From: Alentia gelatinosa
Lineage: Eukaryota > Annelida > Polychaeta > Phyllodocida > Polynoidae
Assembly (NCBI GenBank): GCA_950022655.1
Contig: OX465580.1
Span: forward strand, 45,754,028 to 45,818,027
Direction of reading: 5' to 3'
DNA length: 64,000 nucleotides
Shown here: positions 1 to 9,411 of the stretch, piece after piece
Layout of the letters: each line of letters starts with the position of its first letter
How positions within the stretch are numbered: the first letter of the stretch is position 1
Made by a program: the position numbers and the translations under genes
The notes under the pieces: model-generated
Database searches by the model: none
Told to the model about the DNA's origin: nothing
Seen by the model: the letters and a program-made list of their open reading frames with translations, nothing else

Positions 1-2054
1 TTCTACTAGTGGATTATATTAGCCATTAGTCAGTGTATATCATTTAATGGCAAATTTAACCTTTGTCCTCAAAAAGACTATAAACTAATAGTTCTATTTT
101 CAGGAACCAAGTTAGTAGAGGGGCCGCAGATATGGTCAGGTTGGGTTATCAGACGCCTGAACATTTTATCAAGGCTTTATAGTTGGCACATAGATATTGG
201 AGGGTTCGTCTTTTTTGCATTGAGCTAGAAGCCTATATTGGATCATTCTAACTTTTAGGTGATGTATATATAATGTGCATGTTTTCCCATACTTTGCTTG
301 ATTTGCACCATGAAGGGAGTCTGTCCCATCAGATCAGTGTGCTCAGATTGTCAGAATAAGAGGTAAGTGAGTAGTTGTGGGGGTGGGGATGGGGGATGGG
401 GGAGAGGGTTCGGTCTATGGTCAGTAAGAGCACAAGGGTGAATAACTGGTAAAACAGGTTATCTGGCTCTAGTGAGTGTCCCATCAGTTGTAGGAAAGTA
501 GAGGATTTGGTCCTGACCATTTTATTAGGCCTTTATAGTTGAAGCATGGATAGTGAAGGGCTAAATTCTTTACAGTAATCTGAAAGCCTGTGTGAGCACT
601 CTAAACTCTAGGTGACGTATATGAGCATGTTTTCCGGTGCTCTAAAACATGATGCCCAATGAGAAAACCATGACGTCCTTGAAACATCACTGCAGAATGG
701 ATATGTAAACAATGCATGGAAAAAACACACCACCTAACAATGCTGATGGCTATTTCAGAGTAGCTTGAATTAATTGTCAAGAAATGCCAGTATTTCATAG
801 GAACTCAGTCGTTAACCACCTCACGCTTTGACCAAAAATTGATGTTTCTGCGTTGACGATCACGATTTATTACTTAGCAATACCTTTGGGAAGAAAGAGT
901 TGGCTTTCTGGATGAAGAGAAAAAATGTGTAGGAGTAAATGGCTAAAGGAAGGTTTGCATGTGGCGAGATTTCCTATAGTAACTGCTATCGGACTGCAGC
1001 ATTTATCACCATTTCCTGTCTCACCGTTCTCCCCTCAAATGACCTAGTCAGCAGGCTCATGTGCATGACATTCTTATCTGCCTCTTTGTCACTCTCCCAA
1101 ACATCTAACAGACCCGCCGTGATATGACCATGCCTGTCGCTATGACGTAAAACATCATCAGTCAACCAAACAACCATAAGTGCCAAGTGTTGGGATAGAA
1201 ACTTACGGCATCTTTGTGGGATCCATGCTGTTCCCTACAACTCTCTTTTCAAATGTTCGAAGCTAACTTCAAAACTGTATTTTCTATTGGAAAGACCTAC
1301 TTTTTTGACACAGAAAAGTAAATGCCCATATAATACATCTGATTACCAAGGTAATCCTCGATCTAATACTGAACTATTTATCAAAATTCCTATTCAAACA
1401 TCACTTAGTATTCCTTCCTACTCGGGAAGGTAAAAGATAGACATGAAGACGTCATTTCAGCTTTTAACTTAATATGGATATCTTTTCCCCGAAAGTGAAC
1501 TTTAAACAAGGCAATTTTCGTGTAAAAAACATTCTTCTTATTTTTCATCAATGGTCTGTCAAGATACTGTTAATCAAAGAGCCAGATGAAACGCTAATAA
1601 CCCAGGCTAAGAATTTCAAATTACTTCCACAATTGACAACTTCAAGGAAATGTTTTCTAAGAACTAAGGAATGGAAGATGGCTTTATGAACATTTAGGAC
1701 GAGGAAGATTAATTAATGTTGAGTTTTTCACACAAACATTAATATTAAAAGCCATCGGTAACAACAATTACAATTCAGCTGTGGCTTATTAGTAATCATC
1801 CTTAATTTGGGACGTCATATCTATTGAACAAGATTCATGTAATTGGGCATAACCTGAACTTTTCCTTTGAGCTTTTGTTTCATATTTCATCCTACCTGGT
1901 CCTCATTAAAACCTTTCGGCATGGATAATAAATCATCATTGTATGATATACGACTATGATTAGTCTGTCTTTTTGGTATAGATTCACTTCTATAATCCGG
2001 CTTTTTCTTCCTAGCTACATTCATGAAGTCTTAGTATCATATAGGATGCTTTAC
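1..2054. other. Non-coding stretch, no gene seen
   Basis: No ORF here resembles a protein family; the longest open frames are 60-75 codons and lack domain features. Base composition is AT-rich and ordinary. The only internal structure seen is the diverged duplication at 161-655, listed separately. Confidence 0.6.
161..655. repeat. Diverged direct duplication (two copies of about 140 bp)
   Basis: The segment 161-298 and the segment 517-655 align by eye along their length. Both carry CATTTTAT, then CTTTATAGTTG, then AGAAGCCT or GAAAGCCT, then TAGGTGA-GTATAT and GCATGTTTTCC. Similarity is roughly 70 percent, so this is an old duplication or two copies of one interspersed repeat. No terminal repeats or coding content were seen. 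Confidence 0.45.
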
Positions 2055-2058
2055 CTAT

Positions 2059-2451
2059 TGTCCCGCCGCCATTATGGTAGCCGGTAAGGGTGACATAAAA
2101 CCCGAGTTTAAGAAGACAAGACACATCTAGTCCCATTCACATCCGAAGACCAAAAGCCTCCTCTTTATTCCAGTATATATTCAAGTCTCCACATAGAAAA
2201 TGGGCCAATGCGCATGAGCAGTTAATGTTTACATATCATCAGATAAGACTGCAGCAGGGGAATGTGATATCACCTCTCATTGTTTTAGAATTCGCCAGAG
2301 GTATTCATAACATGCAGTACATGTTGATAAAAGCATTTTAAATGTTAATAATATTTTGTCTGCTATTAGAAACGTTCCCACAGTGTCTGGGATACCAAGA
2401 ATAGTCTTGCTAATACCTTCACAACCTTGCTAATACATTCACAACGGTACA
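2059..2451 (-). repeat. 3' LTR of the gypsy element
   Basis: This 393-bp copy matches 8808-9200 with a single difference noted at 2340. On the minus strand it begins TGTACCG and ends GGGACA. Near its minus-strand start are two tandem 20-bp units (TTGTGAATGTATTAGCAAGG and a near copy). A TATA-like AATATATA (about 2172-2179) lies a few bases from an AATAAA polyadenylation signal (2164-2169). Confidence 0.95.
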
Positions 2452-2466
2452 TTACCCCACCAACTT
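2452..2466 (-). promoter_or_regulatory. Candidate polypurine tract before the 3' LTR
   Basis: Directly upstream of the 3' LTR the minus strand reads AAGTTGGTGGGGTAA. It is purine-rich but not pure, and sits where plus-strand DNA synthesis would be primed. The assignment rests mainly on position. Confidence 0.4.
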
Positions 2467-2517
2467 ATTTTAACTTTTATTATATAAAAGTTAGAAATTA
2501 TCTCATTGATCAATACC

Positions 2518-4269
2518 TTAACCACATTCTGCAAAACTTTGGAATGCTGTTCTCTTCATACCTACTTCAACAGGTCTCGGAACTTCTTCCTTACAGTCCT
2601 TCTTTCCTACTTCAATATCATTGTTTCTCTTAATCTTAAGTTTCCGGCATTTTCCTATAATGAACTTCCGTGCATAGCACACAATTATACTCAAGATTCC
2701 AACAATAAAAATCATACCCCACATCAATGACTGTCTATAAGTTTGGTGCCAAACTGTACGAGTAGGCACTGGGTCAAGTGTCATCTTCACTGAATGGATA
2801 GTAGCACGATCAACTACCTTCAGATGTTCCAGTAACTTGCTATGAAATTCATGCGGTATTCGGTAAGTCACATTTGGGAACGTTATGACATGATAACGCT
2901 GGTCTAGCTTAGAAGTAAAGGTACGAGCTTGATATGTAATAATATCTGAAGAATGCAGGTTACACCCTTCTCTCAAGTGCCATAATTCAATTCCTTGAAT
3001 AGTATACGAGAAAGTCTTACCACTATTACAATAAACCTTAACACTATTTGTAACTAGAGATTGCATAATATACTTATTTCTAGACCAGGGATGAACAACA
3101 AGGTTACGTGCTACTTTAGTAACTTCAATAGGACAAGCGGAAACTGACTCACCTAATAAATCAAGTTCACATCCATTTTATTCCAACACTCTAACTTCAC
3201 ATATTTTGAAAGATCTACCTTTACACTTTTCAGGTATAAACATTTGTGTCCGTTGAGTGTTTATAGCTACTTCAATTCGAGGCAAAAGTTTTTCAGCATA
3301 ATCATGCTTAACTATTGGAAATGTTACAAACCGCCATAAGTAGTAAATAGAAGGTTCAGAAGCCCATAAACATACTTTATAGATAAGTCTACGTGGTTCA
3401 GCAACAACTAATTCCACATTAGTATTCTGATAATACCAAACCAGATCCTGAACTCTACCATGTTTAGACAAGTGATGCAATATTTCACTTAGATGAGTGG
3501 TAGATAGTATGTCCTCTGACAACTGACCATACTCCAACACTCTCCTAGCAAGCTTAAAGTGTGAGTGTTCCTTTTTATATTTATCTGCAGCTAACTCCAA
3601 TGCAGAAATCCACCGATCAAAGTGACGCGCCACTCTGACCTGGATTACGGCTCTACGAAGATGGTCCGTGTTTTCAGTCATTTGGTTTAACCGTCCAGTC
3701 ACTTTCTCTGCATGCTTCTGAAGTCGCTTAATGTCCTGTTGATTTTCCATGGAGTACTTACGAGTTAAGTTCACAACACTCAACAGCTCCCGTTGATTAT
3801 GATACACCGTGTCAACACTCTTTACTGCCTCGTCCACCTCAGCCTTCAGTGCGTCCACTTCAGCATCAGTAGCGAGCCCAAACAATGAGTGTCCTACATC
3901 ACCAATTAGATCGATGAGACCGAGAAGTTTCCTATTTCCACCAATATAAGATGTTGTAGTTGTTGACAACTCAACTTTATGGCCACTAAAGTTGATGTCA
4001 AGTCGATCAAGTCTTCCCATAGTGTGGTTGAGATCACCTTCAGCCAACCACTTCCTGTCAGAACTAACATGCGTTCGGACCTCCCGAACCCACGCCGGCA
4101 TGGGGGGTTGTACTGGCGCATGGATAGTAATGACTGCCGTCCATTCCGCTTTCATAACTCCAGCCTCACCAATCTTTTCAGCAATGACTCCATTCGTAAT
4201 CGGTTTCCGTATAACATCAGCTTCAACAGAGACAAGCATGTAGAAGGTAAGTCCTATAATTGCGTACAT
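2518..4269 (-). pseudogene. env: F-type envelope glycoprotein ORF interrupted by one stop
   Basis: The third ORF starts at ATG 4269, overlapping the pol end by 16 bases in another frame. It begins with a hydrophobic signal peptide (about residues 1-18). Near residue 115 is a glycine-rich hydrophobic stretch G-L-I-D-L-I-G-D-V-G-H-S-L-F-G, which fits the fusion-peptide region of baculovirus F and errantivirus Env proteins. Heptad-like helices follow. A TAA at 3178-3180 ends the first 363 codons; the same frame then stays open to 2518, and this downstream part holds a transmembrane segment (W-G-M-I-F-I-V-G-I-L-S-I-I-V) and a basic cytoplasmic tail. No clear R-x-K/R-R site precedes the fusion-like stretch, only N-R-K-L-L. 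As it stands the product lacks its membrane anchor. Family assignment is by pattern. Confidence 0.8.
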
Positions 4270-7200
4270 CTTGGTCGTTTAGGACCAGTATAATCAATAG
4301 CCCAAGGTCTTTTCCTATTAGACCTCCGAATACCGTGACTCGCAGACTCAGCTGGCATATCAATGTCCATTGACTCCTCAATACCGTCTGTCAACTGAGT
4401 GGTGTCATGAGTGGATGGTGCTACAGGAGTAGGTAAATGCGCAATAGTTGGCGGTGGCGCATCTGAAGCAGGCGGTGTCACTGCGTCGGAATGTTTTGTC
4501 TGAGGCTCCTTTGTTGATGGGGCTGGTTTAGGAGTTGTTTTTAATTTCTGGGGTCGAGTTCTGTAGTACCGTGTGACTCTTGGTCTAATTGACATCCAGT
4601 CACCGTCTGTGTCAACATGCTGTAGTTTGTCACGATTGTATACCTTTGTTCTTTCTCCCCCATTGATAGACTTGCACCACACCACATTTCCTCGTATTCT
4701 TGTCACCTCTTTCGGCATATCCCATTTTGAGTCAAAAGGTGCCCGCTCATACGCCTTTGGTAACACTCGATCTCCTACCTTAAGTGGTAATGCATTAGCC
4801 CGTTTCGTAGCTTCAGTGATATAACGTTCTTTTGATTTTTGTGTGTTTTTACAGGCATCATGCAAAGCATCTCCCATCCTCTCAAGTCGTTGACCCAAGA
4901 CAGTTGTTGATTCAGGAGCTCGATTGGAAGGATACCGAGCCCGTCTACCATATAGGAGGTAGAATGGCGAATAACCTGTAGTTTCAGACACAGACTGTCG
5001 GTATGCTAACAACGCAGACCCAAGATGCTCCTCCCATGTTGATATGTTATTGTTTACCAACTTCCGTAAAATGTCCTTTAGACTGCGATGCCATCTCTCC
5101 AACTTCCCATTAGTTTGTGGGTGATATGGTGTAGTACGTCGCACTTCCACTCCTAATTGATGTAAATAGTCTTGCAACGTGGCATTGGTGAACTCAGTAC
5201 CGTTATCGTGGATAATAATGGCAGGAACACCATGTCTAGGAATATAATCCCGGGAGAGTTTTTGTACAACCGCTTCTCCAGTTCTGTTGGAAATGGGATA
5301 GGCCTCAGCCCACCCTGTTGCGTGATCTATTAAAGTTAATAGGTACACATTGCCCTCTACCGATTTAGCCAGTGGACCAACCAGATCTATTCCAACTATT
5401 TCTCCAGCATAAGTCGCAGTAGGCATACCTACTGGTGCTGGCCGTGTCGTACGTGATTCGTTCATTCGACACGTTGGACAGTGAAATATTGTTGACCTTA
5501 CTGTATCTCTTTGTTTCGGCCAATAATATAACTCTCGGATCCGTTGCAAGGTTTTTGTTTGTCCTTGATGTCCCACCTCCGTATGAGCCTTCACAGTGAT
5601 GTCATGACGGTAGTCTATTGGCAGCACAAGCCGTGGGTATGACAATTGATCAGGTAATTCTTTTGTACACCACAATAAACCATCATGCCGATGAAAGTAA
5701 CTACCTTCATTATCTGCCAAGTCCCACTCATCCATTTCATGTTGTTTTTCACGTACCTCATCTTTGTTCAGTCCATCCCAACGCCAGGGCACTTCCTGCG
5801 CGGGATTAGCTTCAATGTCAACCCAGTCTGTTGTATTGCATTCTCCTACTTCAAGGCACGGGTTACGGGCGAGCATATATGCACCTACCTCATACCATTC
5901 CTCATCCTGAGTTGAGGGTACAATCCGTGAGAGCATATCAGCCCTTACATTGTTTTTTCCAGCTCGGTGCAGTATGGGTGCTCCATACTCGGCAATCAGG
6001 GAGGCCCAACGTTGTACCTTTGTATTCTTGACCTCACCTAAAAACAGGGCCTTAAGGGGCTTTTGATCTGTCACGATAACCAGTTCTGCCCCATAAAGAT
6101 AAGGCCTAAGAGTCTTTAATGCATGAACAATAGCATAGGCCTCTTTCTCAATGGTACTCCATTTGAGTTCAGAACCTCGCAAAGTGCGTGATACATATTG
6201 GATAGGCCTCTCTACACCGTTGCTGTCTTTTTGCACTAATATGGCTCCTATTGCCTTGTCCGAGGCATCAGTGTAGAGAATATATGGGTCCCCAATAGAT
6301 GGATGTGCCATAACATCACTCGAAACTAGTGCCATTTTTAGTTGATTGAAGGCCTCCTGGCATTGTTCTGTCCAAATCCAGGGTACACCTTTCTTCGTCA
6401 GGTACTGCAACGGTTCTGCAATGGCAGCATACCGACAGATCAATTGACGATAGTACCCAGCCATTCCTAGGAACCGGCGCAACTCAGACACATTGGTTGG
6501 AGGGTGTAGATCATTGATGGCACATGTCTTCTCGGGATCGGCAGCAATACCATCCCCAGACACTATATATCCTAGCAGAGGTAGCTGCCGCTGTTTGAAT
6601 TGACATTTCTCCTTTTTAACAACTAGTCCTTCCGCCTCCAGACGGGCTAGCACTTCCTGGACATGTTCCTCATGTTCTTCCTGTGTCTTGCTGTAAATCA
6701 CTATGTCATCAATATATACCATTGCGCAGCGACCTATAGCATTTCCCAAAACCCTTTGCATTTCTCGTTGAAACACAGCGGGCGCATTTGTAAGTCCAAA
6801 GGGCATACGTACCCACTCGTACAGGCCATTGTGTGTAACAAAAGCAGTCTTTGGAATATCACATTCCTCTACCGGAATTTGCCAATATCCAGATTTTAGG
6901 TCGAGGGTGGTGAACCATGATGCTCCTGTGAGGTTATCGAATATATCTTGTATTCGCGGCAAAGGATGGGCGTCTTTGCGAGTTATACTATTTAATTTGC
7001 GATAATCTATGCAAAAGCGAATACTTCCGTCCTTCTTGGGAACTAGAGTCACAGGTGATGCCCAGGGTGATTGGGATGGACGTATCACCCCTTTTTCTAA
7101 CATCTTTTGGATTTCTTCTTCTACCACTTTTCTCTTGGTCAGTGGCAAACGATATGCCCTCTGACGGATAGGAGGATGATCACCGGTATCAATGTTGATG

Positions 7201-7499
7201 TGTACTCCATTAGAACACCCTATTTCACTTTGAAACACCTTAGGAAATGCCTTTGTCCATCTAGAGAGTTCAGTCTCACCAAGTTCAAGGTCACTTACTT
7301 CTGGCAAGGAACTCTCATATAGTACACCATTAAAGAATACTTTCCCTTTTTCACAGTCTATCACCGCCTTTAGTTTCTTCAACGTGTCCTGGCCCAGTAA
7401 CAGATCGTGTTTAATGTTGTCCGTTATAATGACATCAATTCTTTCCTCCATCAAGTTAACAACAGTTCTGCCTTTCACAGGGAGACTCTCACCTGATTT
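4254..7499 (-). CDS. pol: Pol: protease end, reverse transcriptase, RNase H, integrase
   Basis: About 1,080 codons with no break. Counting from the GTG codon at 7478 as residue 1: the protease tail L-L-L-G-Q-D is at 26-31; RT spans about 110-310 with L-D-L-K-S-G-Y at 192-198, the F-G-L-T-N-A-P motif near 227 and catalytic Y-I-D-D at 255-258; RNase H starts with Y-T-D-A-S near 402 and has H-R-A-G-K-N-N near 504; the integrase zinc finger H-x3-H...C-x2-C is at about 632-670; the catalytic D,D,E are near 698, 758 and 794. A proline-rich tail follows with a basic patch. No ATG is needed if the product comes by frameshift. The env ORF starts 16 bases before the pol stop. The intact length suggests that the element was active recently. 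Confidence 0.95.
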   Translation of the reverse strand, partial: KSGESLPVKGRTVVNLMEERIDVIITDNIKHDLLLGQDTLKKLKAVIDCEKGKVFFNGVLYESSLPEVSDLELGETELSRWTKAFPKVFQSEIGCSNGVHINIDTGDHPPIRQRAYRLPLTKRKVVEEEIQKMLEKGVIRPSQSPWASPVTLVPKKDGSIRFCIDYRKLNSITRKDAHPLPRIQDIFDNLTGASWFTTLDLKSGYWQIPVEECDIPKTAFVTHNGLYEWVRMPFGLTNAPAVFQREMQRVLGNAIGRCAMVYIDDIVIYSKTQEEHEEHVQEVLARLEAEGLVVKKEKCQFKQRQLPLLGYIVSGDGIAADPEKTCAINDLHPPTNVSELRRFLGMAGYYRQLICRYAAIAEPLQYLTKKGVPWIWTEQCQEAFNQLKMALVSSDVMAHPSIGDPYILYTDASDKAIGAILVQKDSNGVERPIQYVSRTLRGSELKWSTIEKEAYAIVHALKTLRPYLYGAELVIVTDQKPLKALFLGEVKNTKVQRWASLIAEYGAPILHRAGKNNVRADMLSRIVPSTQDEEWYEVGAYMLARNPCLEVGECNTTDWVDIEANPAQEVPWRWDGLNKDEVREKQHEMDEWDLADNEGSYFHRHDGLLWCTKELPDQLSYPRLVLPIDYRHDITVKAHTEVGHQGQTKTLQRIRELYYWPKQRDTVRSTIFHCPTCRMNESRTTRPAPVGMPTATYAGEIVGIDLVGPLAKSVEGNVYLLTLIDHATGWAEAYPISNRTGEAVVQKLSRDYIPRHGVPAIIIHDNGTEFTNATLQDYLHQLGVEVRRTTPYHPQTNGKLERWHRSLKDILRKLVNNNISTWEEHLGSALLAYRQSVSETTGYSPFYLLYGRRARYPSNRAPESTTVLGQRLERMGDALHDACKNTQKSKERYITEATKRANALPLKVGDRVLPKAYERAPFDSKWDMPKEVTRIRGNVVWCKSINGGERTKVYNRDKLQHVDTDGDWMSIRPRVTRYYRTRPQKLKTTPKPAPSTKEPQTKHSDAVTPPASDAPPPTIAHLPTPVAPSTHDTTQLTDGIEESMDIDMPAESASHGIRRSNRKRPWAIDYTGPKRPRCTQL

Positions 7500-7675
7500 T
7501 CAACAACTGGTTCTAGCAAAGGAACTCGTCTAGTTTTGTCACACAACGCTAGCCAGAATGATTGTCTCATCAGGGTACACGCCGCACCCGTGTCAACCAG
7601 AGCAGTGGCTTCTTTTCCGCTGACATCTACCACTACTCGAAGTCGGCCATCGAGTACGGCTACTGGCCGTTTCCC
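7475..7675 (-). CDS. Aspartic protease of the gypsy element
   Basis: This reading frame, -1 to gag, encodes the N-terminal part of a retropepsin. It opens at the slip site, reads a short beta-strand-like run and then the catalytic motif L-V-D-T-G-A at about 7588-7605, with the active-site Asp at the GAC codon. It ends at a TGA at 7475-7477. The second conserved protease motif, hydrophobic L-L-L-G-Q-D, lies at the start of the pol frame, so the protease domain spans the two frames. The two frames overlap at 7478-7499 and are again offset by -1. I saw no slippery heptamer in that overlap, so a one-base indel is likely. The domain matures the polyproteins in the particle. Confidence 0.8.
   Translation of the reverse strand, partial: GKRPVAVLDGRLRVVVDVSGKEATALVDTGAACTLMRQSFWLALCDKTRRVPLLEPVVENQVRVSL
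7634..7675 (-). promoter_or_regulatory. Candidate -1 ribosomal frameshift signal between gag and protease
   Basis: In gag frame the minus strand reads AAG GGA AAC, giving the slippery heptamer G GGA AAC (7669-7675), which has the canonical X XXY YYZ form used by some retroviruses. The gag frame stops three codons later (7660-7662), and the protease frame is exactly -1 relative to gag. Twelve bases downstream is a perfect 7-bp stem, TACTCGA (7650-7656) with TCGAGTA (7634-7640), around a 9-base loop. The spacer is somewhat longer than the usual 5-9 bases. Confidence 0.65.
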
Positions 7676-8595
7676 TTACCAGAAGCTTTGTACTGGCTAC
7701 AAGCCTTATCCTTGGCCATGTGTCCAGCTTGGCAACAATTATAACAGACAGGTTGGCCGTCTGTTGTCTAGGCAGGAATCCCCTTTTCCTTTAATTTTTG
7801 TGGCCCTTTACTGCGACCTCGGCGTTTCTTATCCAGCTGTTTCTGCATCTCAGCCATTTGACTCTCTAACTTCTGTACAGTATCCATCATTTGCTGGAGA
7901 CCAGTACCGGAAGCTACTTGATTTACACTCACCGGATTTTTCAGGGCACCTATTTCCATTGGCTCCTCCTTTCGCGTCACACCGGCAAGGTTTCGTGCCC
8001 TATCCATGGTCATGGCACGTTCGTAAGCTGCCTCTAGAGTGAGTGGTCGGGTAGCATGAACCTGGATGCGAGTTTCACTTGACTGAATACCAGCAATGAA
8101 GGTACGAGTCAGTCTTTCCAAAACCACCTCCACCCCTAACTCCGCATCCGTATATGCCCGATGTACTGCTTGGTCGAAGTCGCGGGCATATTCTCGTACA
8201 TCTTGCAGGACCCCCTGTTTCATTTCATCTACGGCTTTCCTGAGATATTCATTTTCGTCAGCACCCAGAAACTCTTGCTCGATTCGTTTCCTAATGCGCT
8301 CCCATGTAATGGGTTCCTGGTCAGCTGGTTGTCGGCGCCCATTTTCTTCATCATATTCTCTTATCCATCTGCGCACTGCCACATCCAACCTTCCTTTCAC
8401 CAAATAACCAACTGTGGCTAATGTTACCTGATGGGTAGCAGCACACCATTCCTTAGCACTGGATATTTCCTCTACCCATTCCCGTAGGGCAGTCTTGTTT
8501 ACACCATCCTGTACACCGATACGTTTAGCATGATGTTCCATTAGTTTTTGTATGGCCCGACCATCAATCCCATCTTGTGGATTTTGCCCATCCAT
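7660..8595 (-). CDS. gag: Gag polyprotein of the gypsy element, with in-frame UAG before the zinc knuckle
   Basis: The structural protein starts at the ATG at 8595, about 210 bp inside the 5' LTR, and reads 275 codons to a TAG at 7768-7770. The middle part, around residues 90-190, has the helix-rich pattern of the retrotransposon gag domain (W-E-R-I-R-K-R-I-E-Q-E-F, then Q-G-V-L-Q-D-V-R-E-Y-A). A short coiled coil and a basic segment KKRRGRSKGPQK follow. The same frame continues past the TAG through a zinc knuckle, C-x2-C-x4-H-x6-C (last spacing two longer than the usual x4), to a second stop at 7660-7662. The TAG therefore cuts off nucleocapsid. Its context (TAG ACA ACA) is not a known strong readthrough signal, so a point mutation is the simpler view. 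A GGGAAAC slip site lies just before the second stop. Confidence 0.85.
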
Positions 8596-8783
8596 CTTGT
8601 CAGTTCTGTTTAACTGAATAACTAATTCATGGGAGTATCAAAACTCGATACTGCAGCGCCCAAAACAGTTATATCAGTGCCCAGAACTAACAACTAAATC
8701 AGACATACCTGTCCTTCATTCAGGTGTCTCCTCCATTCGAGATGTTGTCCTTTTATCCAGAGGTCTTGTCCTTCTATTTAGAT

Positions 8784-8801
8784 GTCTCGTCGTGGTCGCC
8801 A
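8784..8801 (-). promoter_or_regulatory. Candidate tRNA primer-binding site
   Basis: Six bases inside the 5' LTR the minus strand reads TGGCGACCACGACGAGAC, beginning with the TGG that pairs with a tRNA CCA end. The first eight bases TGGCGACC fit the end of some tRNA-Arg species; the rest does not match one that I can name. Position is right for a PBS, the primer identity is uncertain. Confidence 0.55.
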
Positions 8802-8807
8802 AATATA

Positions 8808-9200
8808 TGTCCCGCCGCCATTATGGTAGCCGGTAAGGGTGACATAAAACCCGAGTTTAAGAAGACAAGACACATCTAGTCCCATTCACATCCGAAGACC
8901 AAAAGCCTCCTCTTTATTCCAGTATATATTCAAGTCTCCACATAGAAAATGGGCCAATGCGCATGAGCAGTTAATGTTTACATATCATCAGATAAGACTG
9001 CAGCAGGGGAATGTGATATCACCTCTCATTGTTTTAGAATTCGCCAGAGGTATTCATAACATGCAGTACATGTTGATAAAAGCATTTTCAATGTTAATAA
9101 TATTTTGTCTGCTATTAGAAACGTTCCCACAGTGTCTGGGATACCAAGAATAGTCTTGCTAATACCTTCACAACCTTGCTAATACATTCACAACGGTACA
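8808..9200 (-). repeat. 5' LTR of the gypsy element
   Basis: This is the 393-bp partner of 2059-2451 at a constant offset of 6,749. It carries the same TATA-like and AATAAA motifs (about 8921-8928 and 8913-8918) and the same tandem 20-bp units. As the upstream LTR on the minus strand it should hold the promoter for gag-pol. The flanking CTAT at 9201-9204 repeats the CTAT at 2055-2058. Confidence 0.95.
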
Positions 9201-9411
9201 CTATGTAAATGTATAAATATTTCGCTACTGTGAAACAAAACTTATCAAAACCTATTAGATAGATGAAGAGAATCTCCCGAAATATGTACTTTTTTCTGTT
9301 TTGTTTTAGTTTTAGTTTTAAGTGAGCATTGCTCTTTTTATGATTCTGAATTTTCCATGTACAGGTATAGATGATTGTTGTTCTTAATTTACATGTTTAT
9401 CATAATGCTCC

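Larger units (their letters stand above)
2059..9200 (-). mobile_element. Ty3/gypsy LTR retrotransposon with env-like third ORF
   Basis: Full-length element of 7,142 bp on the minus strand. It has matching 393-bp LTRs that start TG and end CA, and a 4-bp target duplication CTAT at 2055-2058 and 9201-9204. The order on the minus strand is 5' LTR (8808-9200), primer-binding site, gag, protease, RT-RNase H-integrase, env-like ORF, purine-rich stretch, 3' LTR (2059-2451). Integrase after RNase H is the Ty3/gypsy order. The extra ORF is F-type, as in insect errantiviruses. The two LTRs differ at one position that I could find (2340 A versus 9089 C), so insertion is recent. Breaks are few: a UAG late in gag, a -1 frame step between protease and pol, and one stop in env. 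Confidence 0.95.

Noticed and set aside
7470..7500. CAG-GTGAGAGT on the minus strand as a splice donor
   Set aside because: The match is good, but the next AG is only about 25 bases away and the site lies inside protease coding sequence; no support for an intron.
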